From: Fusibacter sp. A1
GTDB taxonomy: Bacteria; Bacillota; Clostridia; Peptostreptococcales; Acidaminobacteraceae
Direction of reading: 5' to 3'
Length of the DNA: 64,000 nt
Assembly: GCF_004125825.1 (NCBI RefSeq)
Contig: NZ_QQWI01000014.1
Span: forward strand, 1 to 64,000
The notes beneath the pieces were generated by a model. The model did not search any database. It had not been told where the DNA came from and saw only the letters and a list, made by a program, of their open reading frames with translations. Position 1 is the stretch's first letter. Every line of letters starts with the position of its first letter. The translations under genes and the position numbers were made by a program. This document shows, one piece after another, positions 34,862 to 43,128 of this stretch.

Positions 34862-35902
34862 ATGACACATAGGATAGATCAACTTGAAAATGGCATGATA
34901 CTGAGTGAAGATGTTTATGATGAATCTGGAGAGCTGATTCTTAGTTTGGGAACGGTTCTTTCCAGCGCACAAATCGATCGCTTAGAAGAGCGTGGTGTTT
35001 TATTTGTAAGTATCGTAGTGCATAGTGATGATGTAAATGTCAATCCTGTGGTCGCTCGTGAAGCTCAAATCCATGAGAAGTACAACGACGCCGTGCATCG
35101 GTTCAAAGATGTCTTTCAAACGCTAAAATTCGGAAATAAAATAGCATATTCGGATGTCGAGGATATCGCTTCTCCGCTTGTCGATGAGGTAATGGAGAAC
35201 ACGAGTATCGCAAGGCAATTATGGCAGCTGAAGACCTGTGATCTTTATACATTTGACCACAGTGTCACCGTATCGCTTGTTAGCGCCTTATTGGCAAAGT
35301 GGCTTAAGTTCGATGAAGCGACAGTTAGAGACGCGGCTGTCGCGGGTTTGATGCATGATATTGGAAAGATCAATATTCCAGACCAGATTTTAAATAAACC
35401 AAGTTCCTTGACAGCCGAAGAATACAAGGTAATGAAAACACATGCCACTTTAGGGTATGTCTTGCTGATGAATAACGGCAATATGCCACATCAGGTCATA
35501 GCTGCCGTGCATCATCATCATGAAAGGTATGACGGCACGGGATATCCGTCCGGTCTGGTAAGAAATGAGATTGAACCGCTAACCCGTATTGTTGCTATTG
35601 CGGATGTGTTTAGTGCGATGACAACGCATAGGGTCTATAAGAAGGCGAAAAACCCGTTCTTAGTAGCAAAGGAAATGCGTGAGGCAAGCTACGGAAGCCT
35701 TGATCCGGAGTATATCCAAGCTTTTATCACAGGTATCAGCAATTACTATGTGGGCAATGTGGTTAAATTAAGCAACCATGAAGTCGGTGAAGTGATCATG
35801 ATCCATAAATCAGAACCGCATCGTCCACTGGTCAAAGTTGGCGACAAGTTTATCGATCTGATTAAAGATCACACAATTGATATTGAAGAAGTCGTATTTT
35901 AA
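34862..35902 (+). CDS. HD-GYP domain phosphodiesterase
   Basis: This 346-aa protein has an N-terminal region (about 1-120) and an HD-GYP domain (about 130-300). The metal-binding residues are visible as DHSVTVS, MHDIGKINIP, HATLGY, HHHHERYDGTGYPSGL (the GYP signature) and RIVAIADVFSAMT. HD-GYP enzymes hydrolyse cyclic di-GMP. Here the full set of motifs makes an active enzyme likely. A GGDEF gene is in the same window at 43.1 kb, so both synthesis and breakdown of c-di-GMP are possible. ATG at 34862 follows AGGAGAG. Confidence 0.92.
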   Translation: MTHRIDQLENGMILSEDVYDESGELILSLGTVLSSAQIDRLEERGVLFVSIVVHSDDVNVNPVVAREAQIHEKYNDAVHRFKDVFQTLKFGNKIAYSDVEDIASPLVDEVMENTSIARQLWQLKTCDLYTFDHSVTVSLVSALLAKWLKFDEATVRDAAVAGLMHDIGKINIPDQILNKPSSLTAEEYKVMKTHATLGYVLLMNNGNMPHQVIAAVHHHHERYDGTGYPSGLVRNEIEPLTRIVAIADVFSAMTTHRVYKKAKNPFLVAKEMREASYGSLDPEYIQAFITGISNYYVGNVVKLSNHEVGEVIMIHKSEPHRPLVKVGDKFIDLIKDHTIDIEEVVF

Positions 35903-35938
35903 AACAACCAGAACACTTAGTTCCGGTTGTTTTTTTTA
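35903..35938. terminator. Bidirectional terminator between HD-GYP and nhaC genes
   Basis: AACAACCAGAA and TTCCGGTTGTT pair with one mismatch, followed by eight T on the plus strand. The last codons of the convergent nhaC gene lie within it. Confidence 0.8.
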
Positions 35939-37275
35939 TGTTCGAGAAGAATGATGAGAATAGATAGGATAGGTATTGCGACTGTTGTGAAAGCATACTT
36001 GTAGTAAGCGGTTGCCGGTACGTTTGTGACCGACTTTACAAGCAGAGCGTTGATGTTCCAAGGAATGATGGGCACTAAGATAATCGCGAAGTCGGATATG
36101 GTACGAGATAGATAGGAAACATCTATGTTTTTTTGCTTGAAGAGTTGGGTGTAATGCCTTCCGGTGATTATCGCGGGAAGCGATTGATTGCAGGTCATTA
36201 CCATGATGATAAAGGAGACCAGTCCGGAGGACAGCATAAGTTTTGTGTAGTTTGTCGTCCATTTGTCCAAACGCTGAAAAATCGGATCAAGCAGATTGCC
36301 ATACTCGTAGAGCGCATTCAGGGTGGCAGCCGATGAGATGACGATGAAAATACCGACCATTGAAATCACACCTGCACCCGAAAACAACTCTGTGAGTTCG
36401 TTCGATTCAGGATGAAATCCTACCACAGCTGTTTTTAGAAGGTATGTCAGTGGGATACCCTCTCCAAATCCGATAAGTAGGGCACTCACTAGGGAATAGC
36501 ATACCGACTTAAGGATTCCTTGCTTAAAAATCACCACAGATAGAACCAGTACAATTACAGGTAATAGTTTATAAGGGGTCATCTCAAACAGGCTGGAAAG
36601 GAGCTCTTTGTTTTCAGCGATACTCATATAAGTGGATGCGTCAGCGATATATGGCGAACCCAAAATATAATAGAGGACAGCTGAAATCAAAAGAGGAAGA
36701 TAAGAGGTCTTCAGTAATCCTTTTATATGATTGTCTATCTCAGTGCCGACAACGGTCGCAGTTAAGTTGGCACTGCTTGAAAGCGGGGAAGTCCTATCGC
36801 CAAAGTATGCACCTGAGACGATGGCTCCTACCATCAGTTCTGCAGGGACGTGAAGGGTGGCGCCAAGAGCGAGCATGAGCGTGCCGATGGTACCGATGGT
36901 TCCTATTGCTGTTCCGAGAATCATGGAGATGACCAAGGAAAGAAGGAATGCGGCCAGTACCAAATTTATCGATGTCAAAAAAACGAAGCAATAATTGAGG
37001 AGCGTAGCAAGTACACCACTACTCATCCAGACGGCGATCAAACCTCCTATAGAACCTAAAATGACGATTACAGGCAGTATACGCCTGATACCATATGCCA
37101 TTGACGGGAGCATGCTTTTTAAAGCGGCTCCTTTTATTATATAGACTGTACCTGTAACCGTTAAAGCGGCTAAGAGCCCTACATACATGGGTAACGAAAG
37201 CAGTAGGCAGATTGCCAGTGAAAGGACCAGGAATGCTACCAGAAGGGTAGCTTCGTAAAATTTTATGCTATTCAT
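35917..37275 (-). CDS. nhaC: Na+/H+ antiporter, NhaC family
   Basis: This 452-aa polytopic membrane protein has about eleven hydrophobic segments. NhaC-type runs include GSIGGLIAVWMSSG, GTAIGTIGTIGTLML, GAIVSGAYFGDRTSPLSSSANLTATV and CNQSLPAIITGRHYT. NhaC proteins exchange Na+ (sometimes with carboxylates or amino acids, as in MleN) for H+. Substrate is not settled here. ATG at 37275 is used because GAGGTGA lies 7 nt upstream; the frame runs on to 37302. The gene is divergent from the lipoate ligase/PDH operon, and the intervening gap has a Fur-like box. Confidence 0.9.
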   Translation of the reverse strand: MNSIKFYEATLLVAFLVLSLAICLLLSLPMYVGLLAALTVTGTVYIIKGAALKSMLPSMAYGIRRILPVIVILGSIGGLIAVWMSSGVLATLLNYCFVFLTSINLVLAAFLLSLVISMILGTAIGTIGTIGTLMLALGATLHVPAELMVGAIVSGAYFGDRTSPLSSSANLTATVVGTEIDNHIKGLLKTSYLPLLISAVLYYILGSPYIADASTYMSIAENKELLSSLFEMTPYKLLPVIVLVLSVVIFKQGILKSVCYSLVSALLIGFGEGIPLTYLLKTAVVGFHPESNELTELFSGAGVISMVGIFIVISSAATLNALYEYGNLLDPIFQRLDKWTTNYTKLMLSSGLVSFIIMVMTCNQSLPAIITGRHYTQLFKQKNIDVSYLSRTISDFAIILVPIIPWNINALLVKSVTNVPATAYYKYAFTTVAIPILSILIILLEHKKNNRN

Positions 37276-37341
37276 AGAATCACCTCTGAACAAGTTTAAC
37301 ACAAGGAGGATTCTTTCTCAAACTATTGAAATGGATTACAT

Positions 37342-37356
37342 TGATAATCATTTTCG
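37342..37356. promoter_or_regulatory. Fur-like operator
   Basis: TGATAATCATTTTCG matches 12 of 14 specified positions of the 7-1-7 Fur box (TGATAAT-N-ATTATCA). It lies between divergent nhaC and the lplA-pdh operon, 70 bp from the lplA start. Assignment to Fur rather than another family member is inferred. Confidence 0.5.
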
Positions 37357-37425
37357 TTTATTTTCATATTTGCGCATATTGCATGTTTTACTGGGTATAT
37401 TCGTAATGAAACGGAGGACGCACCT

Positions 37426-38277
37426 ATGATACAATTCTGGATTTCAAAAGAACGAGATGTATTTCATAATTTGGCGATTGAGTCATGGTTGTTTAAAGAA
37501 AATGACGGATCACATATTCTATTCTGGGTAAATGAGCCTTCCGTAGTCATTGGAAGGAATCAGATTCCTTGGAAGGAGGCACATCTAAAAGAACTGTATT
37601 CCATGGATGCGAGTCTTGCAAGAAGAATCAGCGGTGGAGGTGCCGTATATCACGATGGTGGCAACTTGAATATCAGCTTTATCAATGTATCCACCAAGGA
37701 TGACCACTACAGGTTGATTAAAGAAACACTCGATGGGTTTGGTATCGAAGCGAAAATTGATGCCAGGGGCGGGATTAGCGCAAGCCAAGGGAAGTTTTCG
37801 GGAAGCGCGTATTACCTGTATCAGGGAAAGCTCCTTCATCACCTTACCTTGCTTGTTGATTCGGATCTTGATAAGTTGTGGACGTTTTTAAAAATCAGTA
37901 ATGAAGCAACAACTTCAAAGGCGGTCGAATCCGTTCGAGAAAAAGTAGTCAATTTAAGTGATTTATCCCCAGAACTAACTACCGGCAAACTGATCGATAG
38001 CATACTGGCCCAATATCAAGCATGCAGTCTTAGGGAAATCACAGTAGCTGAAAACAATGAAATCGATAAGTATGTTCAGGAATTTAGAAGTTGGGAATGG
38101 ATTTTTGGCAAGACGCCGGAGTTTTTAAAAAAACATCAAGGATGTGAGGTAAAAGTCATCAAAGGCAGAATTGCAGAAATAACGGGTGATGACAGGCTAA
38201 AAAACAGGATTGGAGCTCCATATCGACCAGACTATTTTGAGTATGACAATTTAAAGGAGGAACAAAATGTATTTTAA
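37426..38277 (+). CDS. lplA: Lipoate-protein ligase A family protein
   Basis: This 283-aa ligase attaches lipoate to the E2 lipoyl domain encoded three genes downstream. Family motifs are FHNLAIESWLF, NEPSVVIGRNQIPW, ARRISGGGAVYHDGGNLNISFI and KFSGSAYYLYQGKLLHHLTLLVD with the conserved lysine. The protein has the smaller C-terminal domain of full LplA. ATG at 37426 has GGAGG upstream. Its last 11 bases overlap pdhA. First gene of the lplA-pdhABCD operon, which implies that the cell scavenges lipoate for the complex. Confidence 0.93.
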   Translation: MIQFWISKERDVFHNLAIESWLFKENDGSHILFWVNEPSVVIGRNQIPWKEAHLKELYSMDASLARRISGGGAVYHDGGNLNISFINVSTKDDHYRLIKETLDGFGIEAKIDARGGISASQGKFSGSAYYLYQGKLLHHLTLLVDSDLDKLWTFLKISNEATTSKAVESVREKVVNLSDLSPELTTGKLIDSILAQYQACSLREITVAENNEIDKYVQEFRSWEWIFGKTPEFLKKHQGCEVKVIKGRIAEITGDDRLKNRIGAPYRPDYFEYDNLKEEQNVF

Positions 38278-39352
38278 ATCATTTAATCCGCTGGATGGCG
38301 AACAGCTGCAAATTATGAATGAACATGGTGAGATCATAAGAGATGACCTTATGCCGGATATTTCGGATGAGGACCTGATCGAAATGTATAAGACCATGTT
38401 GTTTTCTAGAGTAATCGACACAAAAACCTTACAATACCAGCGTCAAGGACGCATGTTGACTTATGCGCCAAATTTAGGACAAGAGGCTACCCAAGTGGGA
38501 ACGATCGCAGCTACAAGATCTACCGACTGGATGGCGAGCGCTTTCAGAGAACTAGGTGCCTGGCTCTATAGGGGGGCTCCTTTATACAACATCCTCTTGT
38601 ACTGGTATGGAAACGAATGGGGCATGCATATGCCCGAAGATGTGAAGATACTCCCTGTAAGTGTACCGATCGCATCGCAGCTTCAACACGCTGCCGGACT
38701 TGCTTATGCTTCTGTGCTTAAGGGTGAGGACGACATCGCTATCGGATATGTCGGTGATGGCGGAACCTCGCAAGGTGACTTTCATGAAGCACTTAATTTC
38801 GCGGCTGTGATGAACACTCCAAATGTATTTATCGTTCAAAACAACCAGTATGCGATTTCTACGAAACGCTCTCAACAGACCAATGCCGCGACAATCGCAC
38901 AAAAGGCCATCGCCTATGGAATGCCAGGCATACAGGTGGATGGGAATGATATCTTCGCTGTCTATGCAGCGACTGAAGAAGCGGTGAAAAGAGCCCGTAG
39001 CGGTGGCGGTCCGAGCTTGATCGAATGTTATACCTATAGGCTTGGAGCACATACCACAGCTGATGACCCGACAAAATATAGGGACAATGAAGAAGTAGAG
39101 CAGTGGAAAAAGAAGGATCCGATTGACAGACTAAAAAAACATCTGATCATGAAAAACCTTTGGACCGAGGAGAAGGACCTGGAGCAAATTGAGAACTACG
39201 GACAATATGTAAAGTCCACTTTTGAGAAAGTGGAGAATTCAGGCCTGGTGCCTTTAGAGGATGTTTTCGATTACCATTATGAAAAAAGAACTCCTGAGCT
39301 TGAACGTCAATATCAGGAACGCAAGGCATATAATTCGTCGATAGGTTCATAG
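38267..39352 (+). CDS. pdhA: Pyruvate dehydrogenase E1 alpha subunit
   Basis: This 361-aa subunit of the ThDP-dependent decarboxylase has residues 1-60 with the opening typical of Gram-positive PdhA (EEDLIEMYK-like, SDEDLIEMYKTMLFSRVID). The ThDP motif is GDGGTSQGDFHEALNFAAV...QNNQYAIST (about 165-205). The phosphorylation-loop region YRLGAHTTADDPTKYR follows. It overlaps lplA by 11 bp and precedes pdhB by 14 bp. Acetoin or branched-chain dehydrogenase E1 subunits are related, but the wording and gene set favour pyruvate. Confidence 0.9.
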   Translation: MYFKSFNPLDGEQLQIMNEHGEIIRDDLMPDISDEDLIEMYKTMLFSRVIDTKTLQYQRQGRMLTYAPNLGQEATQVGTIAATRSTDWMASAFRELGAWLYRGAPLYNILLYWYGNEWGMHMPEDVKILPVSVPIASQLQHAAGLAYASVLKGEDDIAIGYVGDGGTSQGDFHEALNFAAVMNTPNVFIVQNNQYAISTKRSQQTNAATIAQKAIAYGMPGIQVDGNDIFAVYAATEEAVKRARSGGGPSLIECYTYRLGAHTTADDPTKYRDNEEVEQWKKKDPIDRLKKHLIMKNLWTEEKDLEQIENYGQYVKSTFEKVENSGLVPLEDVFDYHYEKRTPELERQYQERKAYNSSIGS

Positions 39353-39366
39353 TCTAGGAGGTTATT

Positions 39367-40344
39367 ATGGCTATTTTAAATGTAATAGAAGCGATTACGC
39401 ATGCGCTGGATTTAGAAATGAGCAGAGATGACCGTGTGGTTGTTTTTGGAGAAGATGTGGGATTTGAAGGTGGTGTTTTTAGGGCCACTGTCGGACTTCA
39501 AGAGAAATTTGGTGTGAAGAGATGCTTCGACTCTGTCTTAGCTGAATCCGCAATTATCGGAAGCGGGATAGGTATGGCCATCAACGGTCTGATACCGGTG
39601 GTTGAAATCCAATTCTCGGGTTTCATGTTCCCAGGATACAATCAGATTGTCACACATGCGGCGCGTATGCGCAACAGGTCAAGGGGAAGGTTCACCGTCC
39701 CTATGGTGATCAGGATGCCTTACGGAGGTGGGGTAAGAGCACTTGAACACCACTCTGAAAGTCTAGAAGTGCTATTTTCACACATACCTGGTCTTAAGGT
39801 TGTGATTCCATCGACGCCTTATGACGCAAAAGGTTTGTTGCTTGCCGCAATCAGAGATCCGGATCCGGTGATATTCTTAGAACCGAAACGTATCTATCGG
39901 GCGTTCAAGCAAGAGATTCCAGATGAAGACTACACGATCCCTCTTGGAAAAGCAAAAGTCATCAAGGAAGGCGCAGACCTGACGGTGGTTTGCTGGGGTG
40001 CGATGGTCAGAGATGTTCAAAAGGCGATCGAACCACTAGAAAAAGAAGGGCATAGTATTGAACTTATCGATTTAAGGACGATTGCTCCTTGGGATAAGGA
40101 TACAGTGATAGAATCGGTCAAAAAGACTGGAAGAATTGCGGTGATTCATGAGGCTGCAAAATCGTATGGTCCAGCCGCAGAAATCATAACAGCGGTTAAT
40201 GAAGGCGCTTTTTTATACCTGGAAGCTCCTCCAAAACGGATCACTGGTCTTGACACCATCGTTCCGCTCCCAAAAGGCGAACATCACTATTTACCTGACG
40301 CACAGTATATCGCTCAAGAGCTGAAATCTGTGCTGACATTCTAG
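39367..40344 (+). CDS. pdhB: Pyruvate dehydrogenase E1 beta subunit
   Basis: This 325-aa subunit pairs with PdhA. Conserved features are VFGEDVGFEGGVFRATVGLQEKFG, ESAIIGSGIGMA, EIQFSGFMFPGYNQI, RMPYGGGVRALEHHSES and the C-terminal transketolase-like domain with DLRTIAPWDKDTV. These are the standard E1 beta motifs. AGGAGG precedes its ATG. Same operon as E1 alpha, E2 and E3. Confidence 0.93.
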   Translation: MAILNVIEAITHALDLEMSRDDRVVVFGEDVGFEGGVFRATVGLQEKFGVKRCFDSVLAESAIIGSGIGMAINGLIPVVEIQFSGFMFPGYNQIVTHAARMRNRSRGRFTVPMVIRMPYGGGVRALEHHSESLEVLFSHIPGLKVVIPSTPYDAKGLLLAAIRDPDPVIFLEPKRIYRAFKQEIPDEDYTIPLGKAKVIKEGADLTVVCWGAMVRDVQKAIEPLEKEGHSIELIDLRTIAPWDKDTVIESVKKTGRIAVIHEAAKSYGPAAEIITAVNEGAFLYLEAPPKRITGLDTIVPLPKGEHHYLPDAQYIAQELKSVLTF

Positions 40345-40353
40345 GAGGCCCAT

Positions 40354-41652
40354 ATGTATGAATTCAAATTTGCCGATATTGGTGAAGGCATTCATGAAGG
40401 TGTCATTCATGAATGGTTGGTCAAAGAAGGCGAGACAGTTAAAGATGGACAGGCGCTCTTTTTAGTGGAAACTGACAAAGTGACCGCTGAAATACCAAGT
40501 CCTGTGGACGGTGCGATTGAAAAAATCAATTATGCGGTGGGTGAAACCATTCATGTAGGTGATGTAGCAGTGGTGATCGACGATGGACTTGGTCATCACA
40601 TAGAAGTCGCTCCACCTGACGAGGTTCCTCACCATAAGGAATCGGTAGAAGAGGCGGGGAGTACAAGTGTGGTAGGAGAAATCGAAGTATCCTCTGTGGT
40701 CATCCCCTCAAGTTTTGAAGTATCGCAAGAAAAACCTGTGGCTCCGTCAAGCAGAAAAGTGCTTGCTACGCCGGTCGCAAGAAAAATGGCCAAAGATCTG
40801 GGCGTGGATATTACAGAAATCACGGGTAGCGGAACAAGCGGTAGGGTTATGAAGAACGATATCAGCGAATTCGCCAGACTTAAAAATCAAACGAACGACA
40901 CAAAAGTCGTACAGGTTGATGACAAGACTGACAAGGGTATCGAAACGAGTGGAAACATCGAACGAATCAAGATGTCAATGCTCCGTAAGACGATTGCCAG
41001 AAACATGGTTCAGTCCAAGTTTACGATTCCGCATACTGCTGCGATGGATGACATAGACGTCACAGCGCTTGTGGCCTACAGAAAAGCGCTCAATGAAAAA
41101 TATGAAGAGCGCGGAATCAAGTTGACCTTTATGCCATTTGTCCTTAAGGCAGTGGCGCTAGCGTTAAAGGAACATCCGATTGTCAATTCGTCATTGGATG
41201 AAAGCAGCGACGAGATTGTGATCAAGCATTTTTACAATATCGGAATCGCGACGGATACTCCGGATGGTCTGATGGTGCCTGTACTAAAAGATGTGGATAA
41301 GATAGGCCTGTTGGCTATTTCTCAACAAGCCAAAGCATTAGCAGAACAAGCCAAGACGCATACTCTAAAACTAGAGGATATGAAAGACGGTACCTTTACC
41401 ATCACCAATTACGGAGCGGTCGGTGCGAAATATGGCGTGCCTGTCATCAAGTATCCAGAAGCTGCGATACTTGGAATAGGTACGATATTCAAAGCGCCAG
41501 CTGTCGGACCATCGGGTGAGGTCGTCATTCAGGATACGCTCCCGATTTCAATCTCGTTCGATCATAGAATTGTCGATGGCGCCGATGCGGGTCGATTCAT
41601 GCAGTCCTTGAAAAGACTGTTGTCAGACCCGGATTTGTTACTGATAAGTTGA
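40354..41652 (+). CDS. pdhC: Dihydrolipoamide acetyltransferase E2
   Basis: This 432-aa core subunit has one lipoyl domain (1-76), with Lys42 in VETDKVTAEIPSP as the lipoylation site. Then come an acidic linker, a peripheral subunit-binding domain (about 137-171, ATPVARKMAKDLGVDI...GRVMKNDI), a second linker, and the catalytic domain (about 205-432) with HRIVDGADAGRF, catalytic His404 and Asp408. The lplA product is the likely lipoylating enzyme. Confidence 0.94.
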   Translation: MYEFKFADIGEGIHEGVIHEWLVKEGETVKDGQALFLVETDKVTAEIPSPVDGAIEKINYAVGETIHVGDVAVVIDDGLGHHIEVAPPDEVPHHKESVEEAGSTSVVGEIEVSSVVIPSSFEVSQEKPVAPSSRKVLATPVARKMAKDLGVDITEITGSGTSGRVMKNDISEFARLKNQTNDTKVVQVDDKTDKGIETSGNIERIKMSMLRKTIARNMVQSKFTIPHTAAMDDIDVTALVAYRKALNEKYEERGIKLTFMPFVLKAVALALKEHPIVNSSLDESSDEIVIKHFYNIGIATDTPDGLMVPVLKDVDKIGLLAISQQAKALAEQAKTHTLKLEDMKDGTFTITNYGAVGAKYGVPVIKYPEAAILGIGTIFKAPAVGPSGEVVIQDTLPISISFDHRIVDGADAGRFMQSLKRLLSDPDLLLIS

Positions 41653-41661
41653 GGAAACGAT

Positions 41662-43044
41662 ATGAAAACATATGATATTGCAATCATTGGAGGAGGCCCA
41701 GGTGGTTACGTGGCCGCCATAAAGGCGGCACAACTTGGGTACGATACGGTACTGTTCGAGGCGCATAAGATAGGCGGCATCTGCTTGAACTACGGCTGCA
41801 TACCTACAAAGACACTACTGAAAACCGCAAAACTTTTTAAAGAAATCAAACACGCCAAGATTTTCGGCATCGATATCGATGGTGTGGAGTCCGCGAGGAT
41901 CAACTGGGACCATATGATGCTAAGAAAAGACAAGGTGGTCAAGCAATTGACCGGAGGAGTCTCATCACTGCTAAAACATAACGGAGTGACCGTAATCAGC
42001 GGATTTGCGAACGTGACCGATAATCACACCCTTGAAGTCGACGGCGACCGCTATGGATTCAAGCAGTTGATCGTAGCAACAGGCTCATCACCGGTGATGC
42101 CTTCGATACCGGGTCTGGAAGAGGCTGTGAACAAAGGATATGTGATCGATTCGACTGGAGCGATTGCTCTGAAGAGCTTACCGAAAAAACTTGTCATTCT
42201 CGGTGGTGGGGTTATTGCAGTGGAATTTGCGACCCTATATTCCAATTTAGGGACAGAAGTGGTCCTAATCCAGCGCTCATCTGAGATATTGTCATTCTTA
42301 GATAAGGATGTGAAATCCACCATGCACAAACATCTGGTCAAATCCGGGGTTAAGATTATCACAGAAACCAAGATAAAGGAAATTCGAGGGAATCAGGTCA
42401 TCTTTACTAAGAACGGAGAGGACCATCGTGAAACCGGCGATTTCATTTTGGCAAGCCTGGGTAGAAAACCAAATCTGCGTGGCCTTGAGGCGTTGAACCT
42501 TGAACATGATAAGAAAGGTATTCTTGTTGACGAGCGGATGAGGACGAATATTGACAATGTTTACGCGATCGGCGATGTCAACGGCAAATATATGCTGGCC
42601 CATGTGGCTTCGGCAGAAGGAATATCGGCAGTAGAAGCGATTCACGGCGAAGGGCATCCGGTCGATTATAACAAAATCCCATCTTGCATCTATAGTTTTC
42701 CAGAAGTCGGTGTCGTCGGTCTGACTGAAGATCAGGCAATTGAAAAGGGGTATGATGTCACAACGAGCATATTTCCTGTTTCTGTCAACGGTAAAGCACT
42801 TGCTGAAGGCGAAAGTGTAGGCTTTGTAAAACTGATTGCCGACAAAAAATATGGAGAAGTGATCGGAGTCCATATTATTGCCTCACATGCTACGGATATG
42901 ATAGCTGAGGCGGTTGCTACTATGGAACTTGAAGGTACGATCCACGACCTTGCCAAAGCGGTTCATCCGCATCCGACACTATCTGAACTAGTAATGGAAG
43001 CCGCACATAGCGCTTTGGGGAATCCGATTCATATGAAAAAGTAA
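41662..43044 (+). CDS. pdhD: Dihydrolipoamide dehydrogenase E3
   Basis: This 460-aa flavoprotein reoxidises dihydrolipoamide with NAD. The FAD loop is IIGGGPGGYVAAIKAAQLG, the redox disulfide is Cys41/Cys46 in GGICLNYGCIPTK, the NAD loop is LGGGVIAVEFATLYSNLG, and the active base is in HPHPTLSE near the end. YAIGDVNGKYMLAHVA is the second FAD motif. Full length. Last gene of the operon, before a strong terminator. Confidence 0.96.
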   Translation: MKTYDIAIIGGGPGGYVAAIKAAQLGYDTVLFEAHKIGGICLNYGCIPTKTLLKTAKLFKEIKHAKIFGIDIDGVESARINWDHMMLRKDKVVKQLTGGVSSLLKHNGVTVISGFANVTDNHTLEVDGDRYGFKQLIVATGSSPVMPSIPGLEEAVNKGYVIDSTGAIALKSLPKKLVILGGGVIAVEFATLYSNLGTEVVLIQRSSEILSFLDKDVKSTMHKHLVKSGVKIITETKIKEIRGNQVIFTKNGEDHRETGDFILASLGRKPNLRGLEALNLEHDKKGILVDERMRTNIDNVYAIGDVNGKYMLAHVASAEGISAVEAIHGEGHPVDYNKIPSCIYSFPEVGVVGLTEDQAIEKGYDVTTSIFPVSVNGKALAEGESVGFVKLIADKKYGEVIGVHIIASHATDMIAEAVATMELEGTIHDLAKAVHPHPTLSELVMEAAHSALGNPIHMKK

Positions 43045-43047
43045 CTC

Positions 43048-43092
43048 AAACGACTCAATTATGATTTAGCCATAATTGAGTCGTTTTATTTA
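43048..43092 (+). terminator. Terminator of the pdh operon
   Basis: A perfect 16-bp stem (43048-43063 with 43071-43086) has a 7-nt loop, followed by a T-rich run. Confidence 0.9.
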
Positions 43093-43128
43093 TGCTATAA
43101 TAAATTATCATTGACTGAGGAGATTATT

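Noticed and set aside
42298-42873. 191-codon reverse frame inside the E3 gene
   Set aside because: Antisense to a certain gene; no recognisable domain and no ribosome site.
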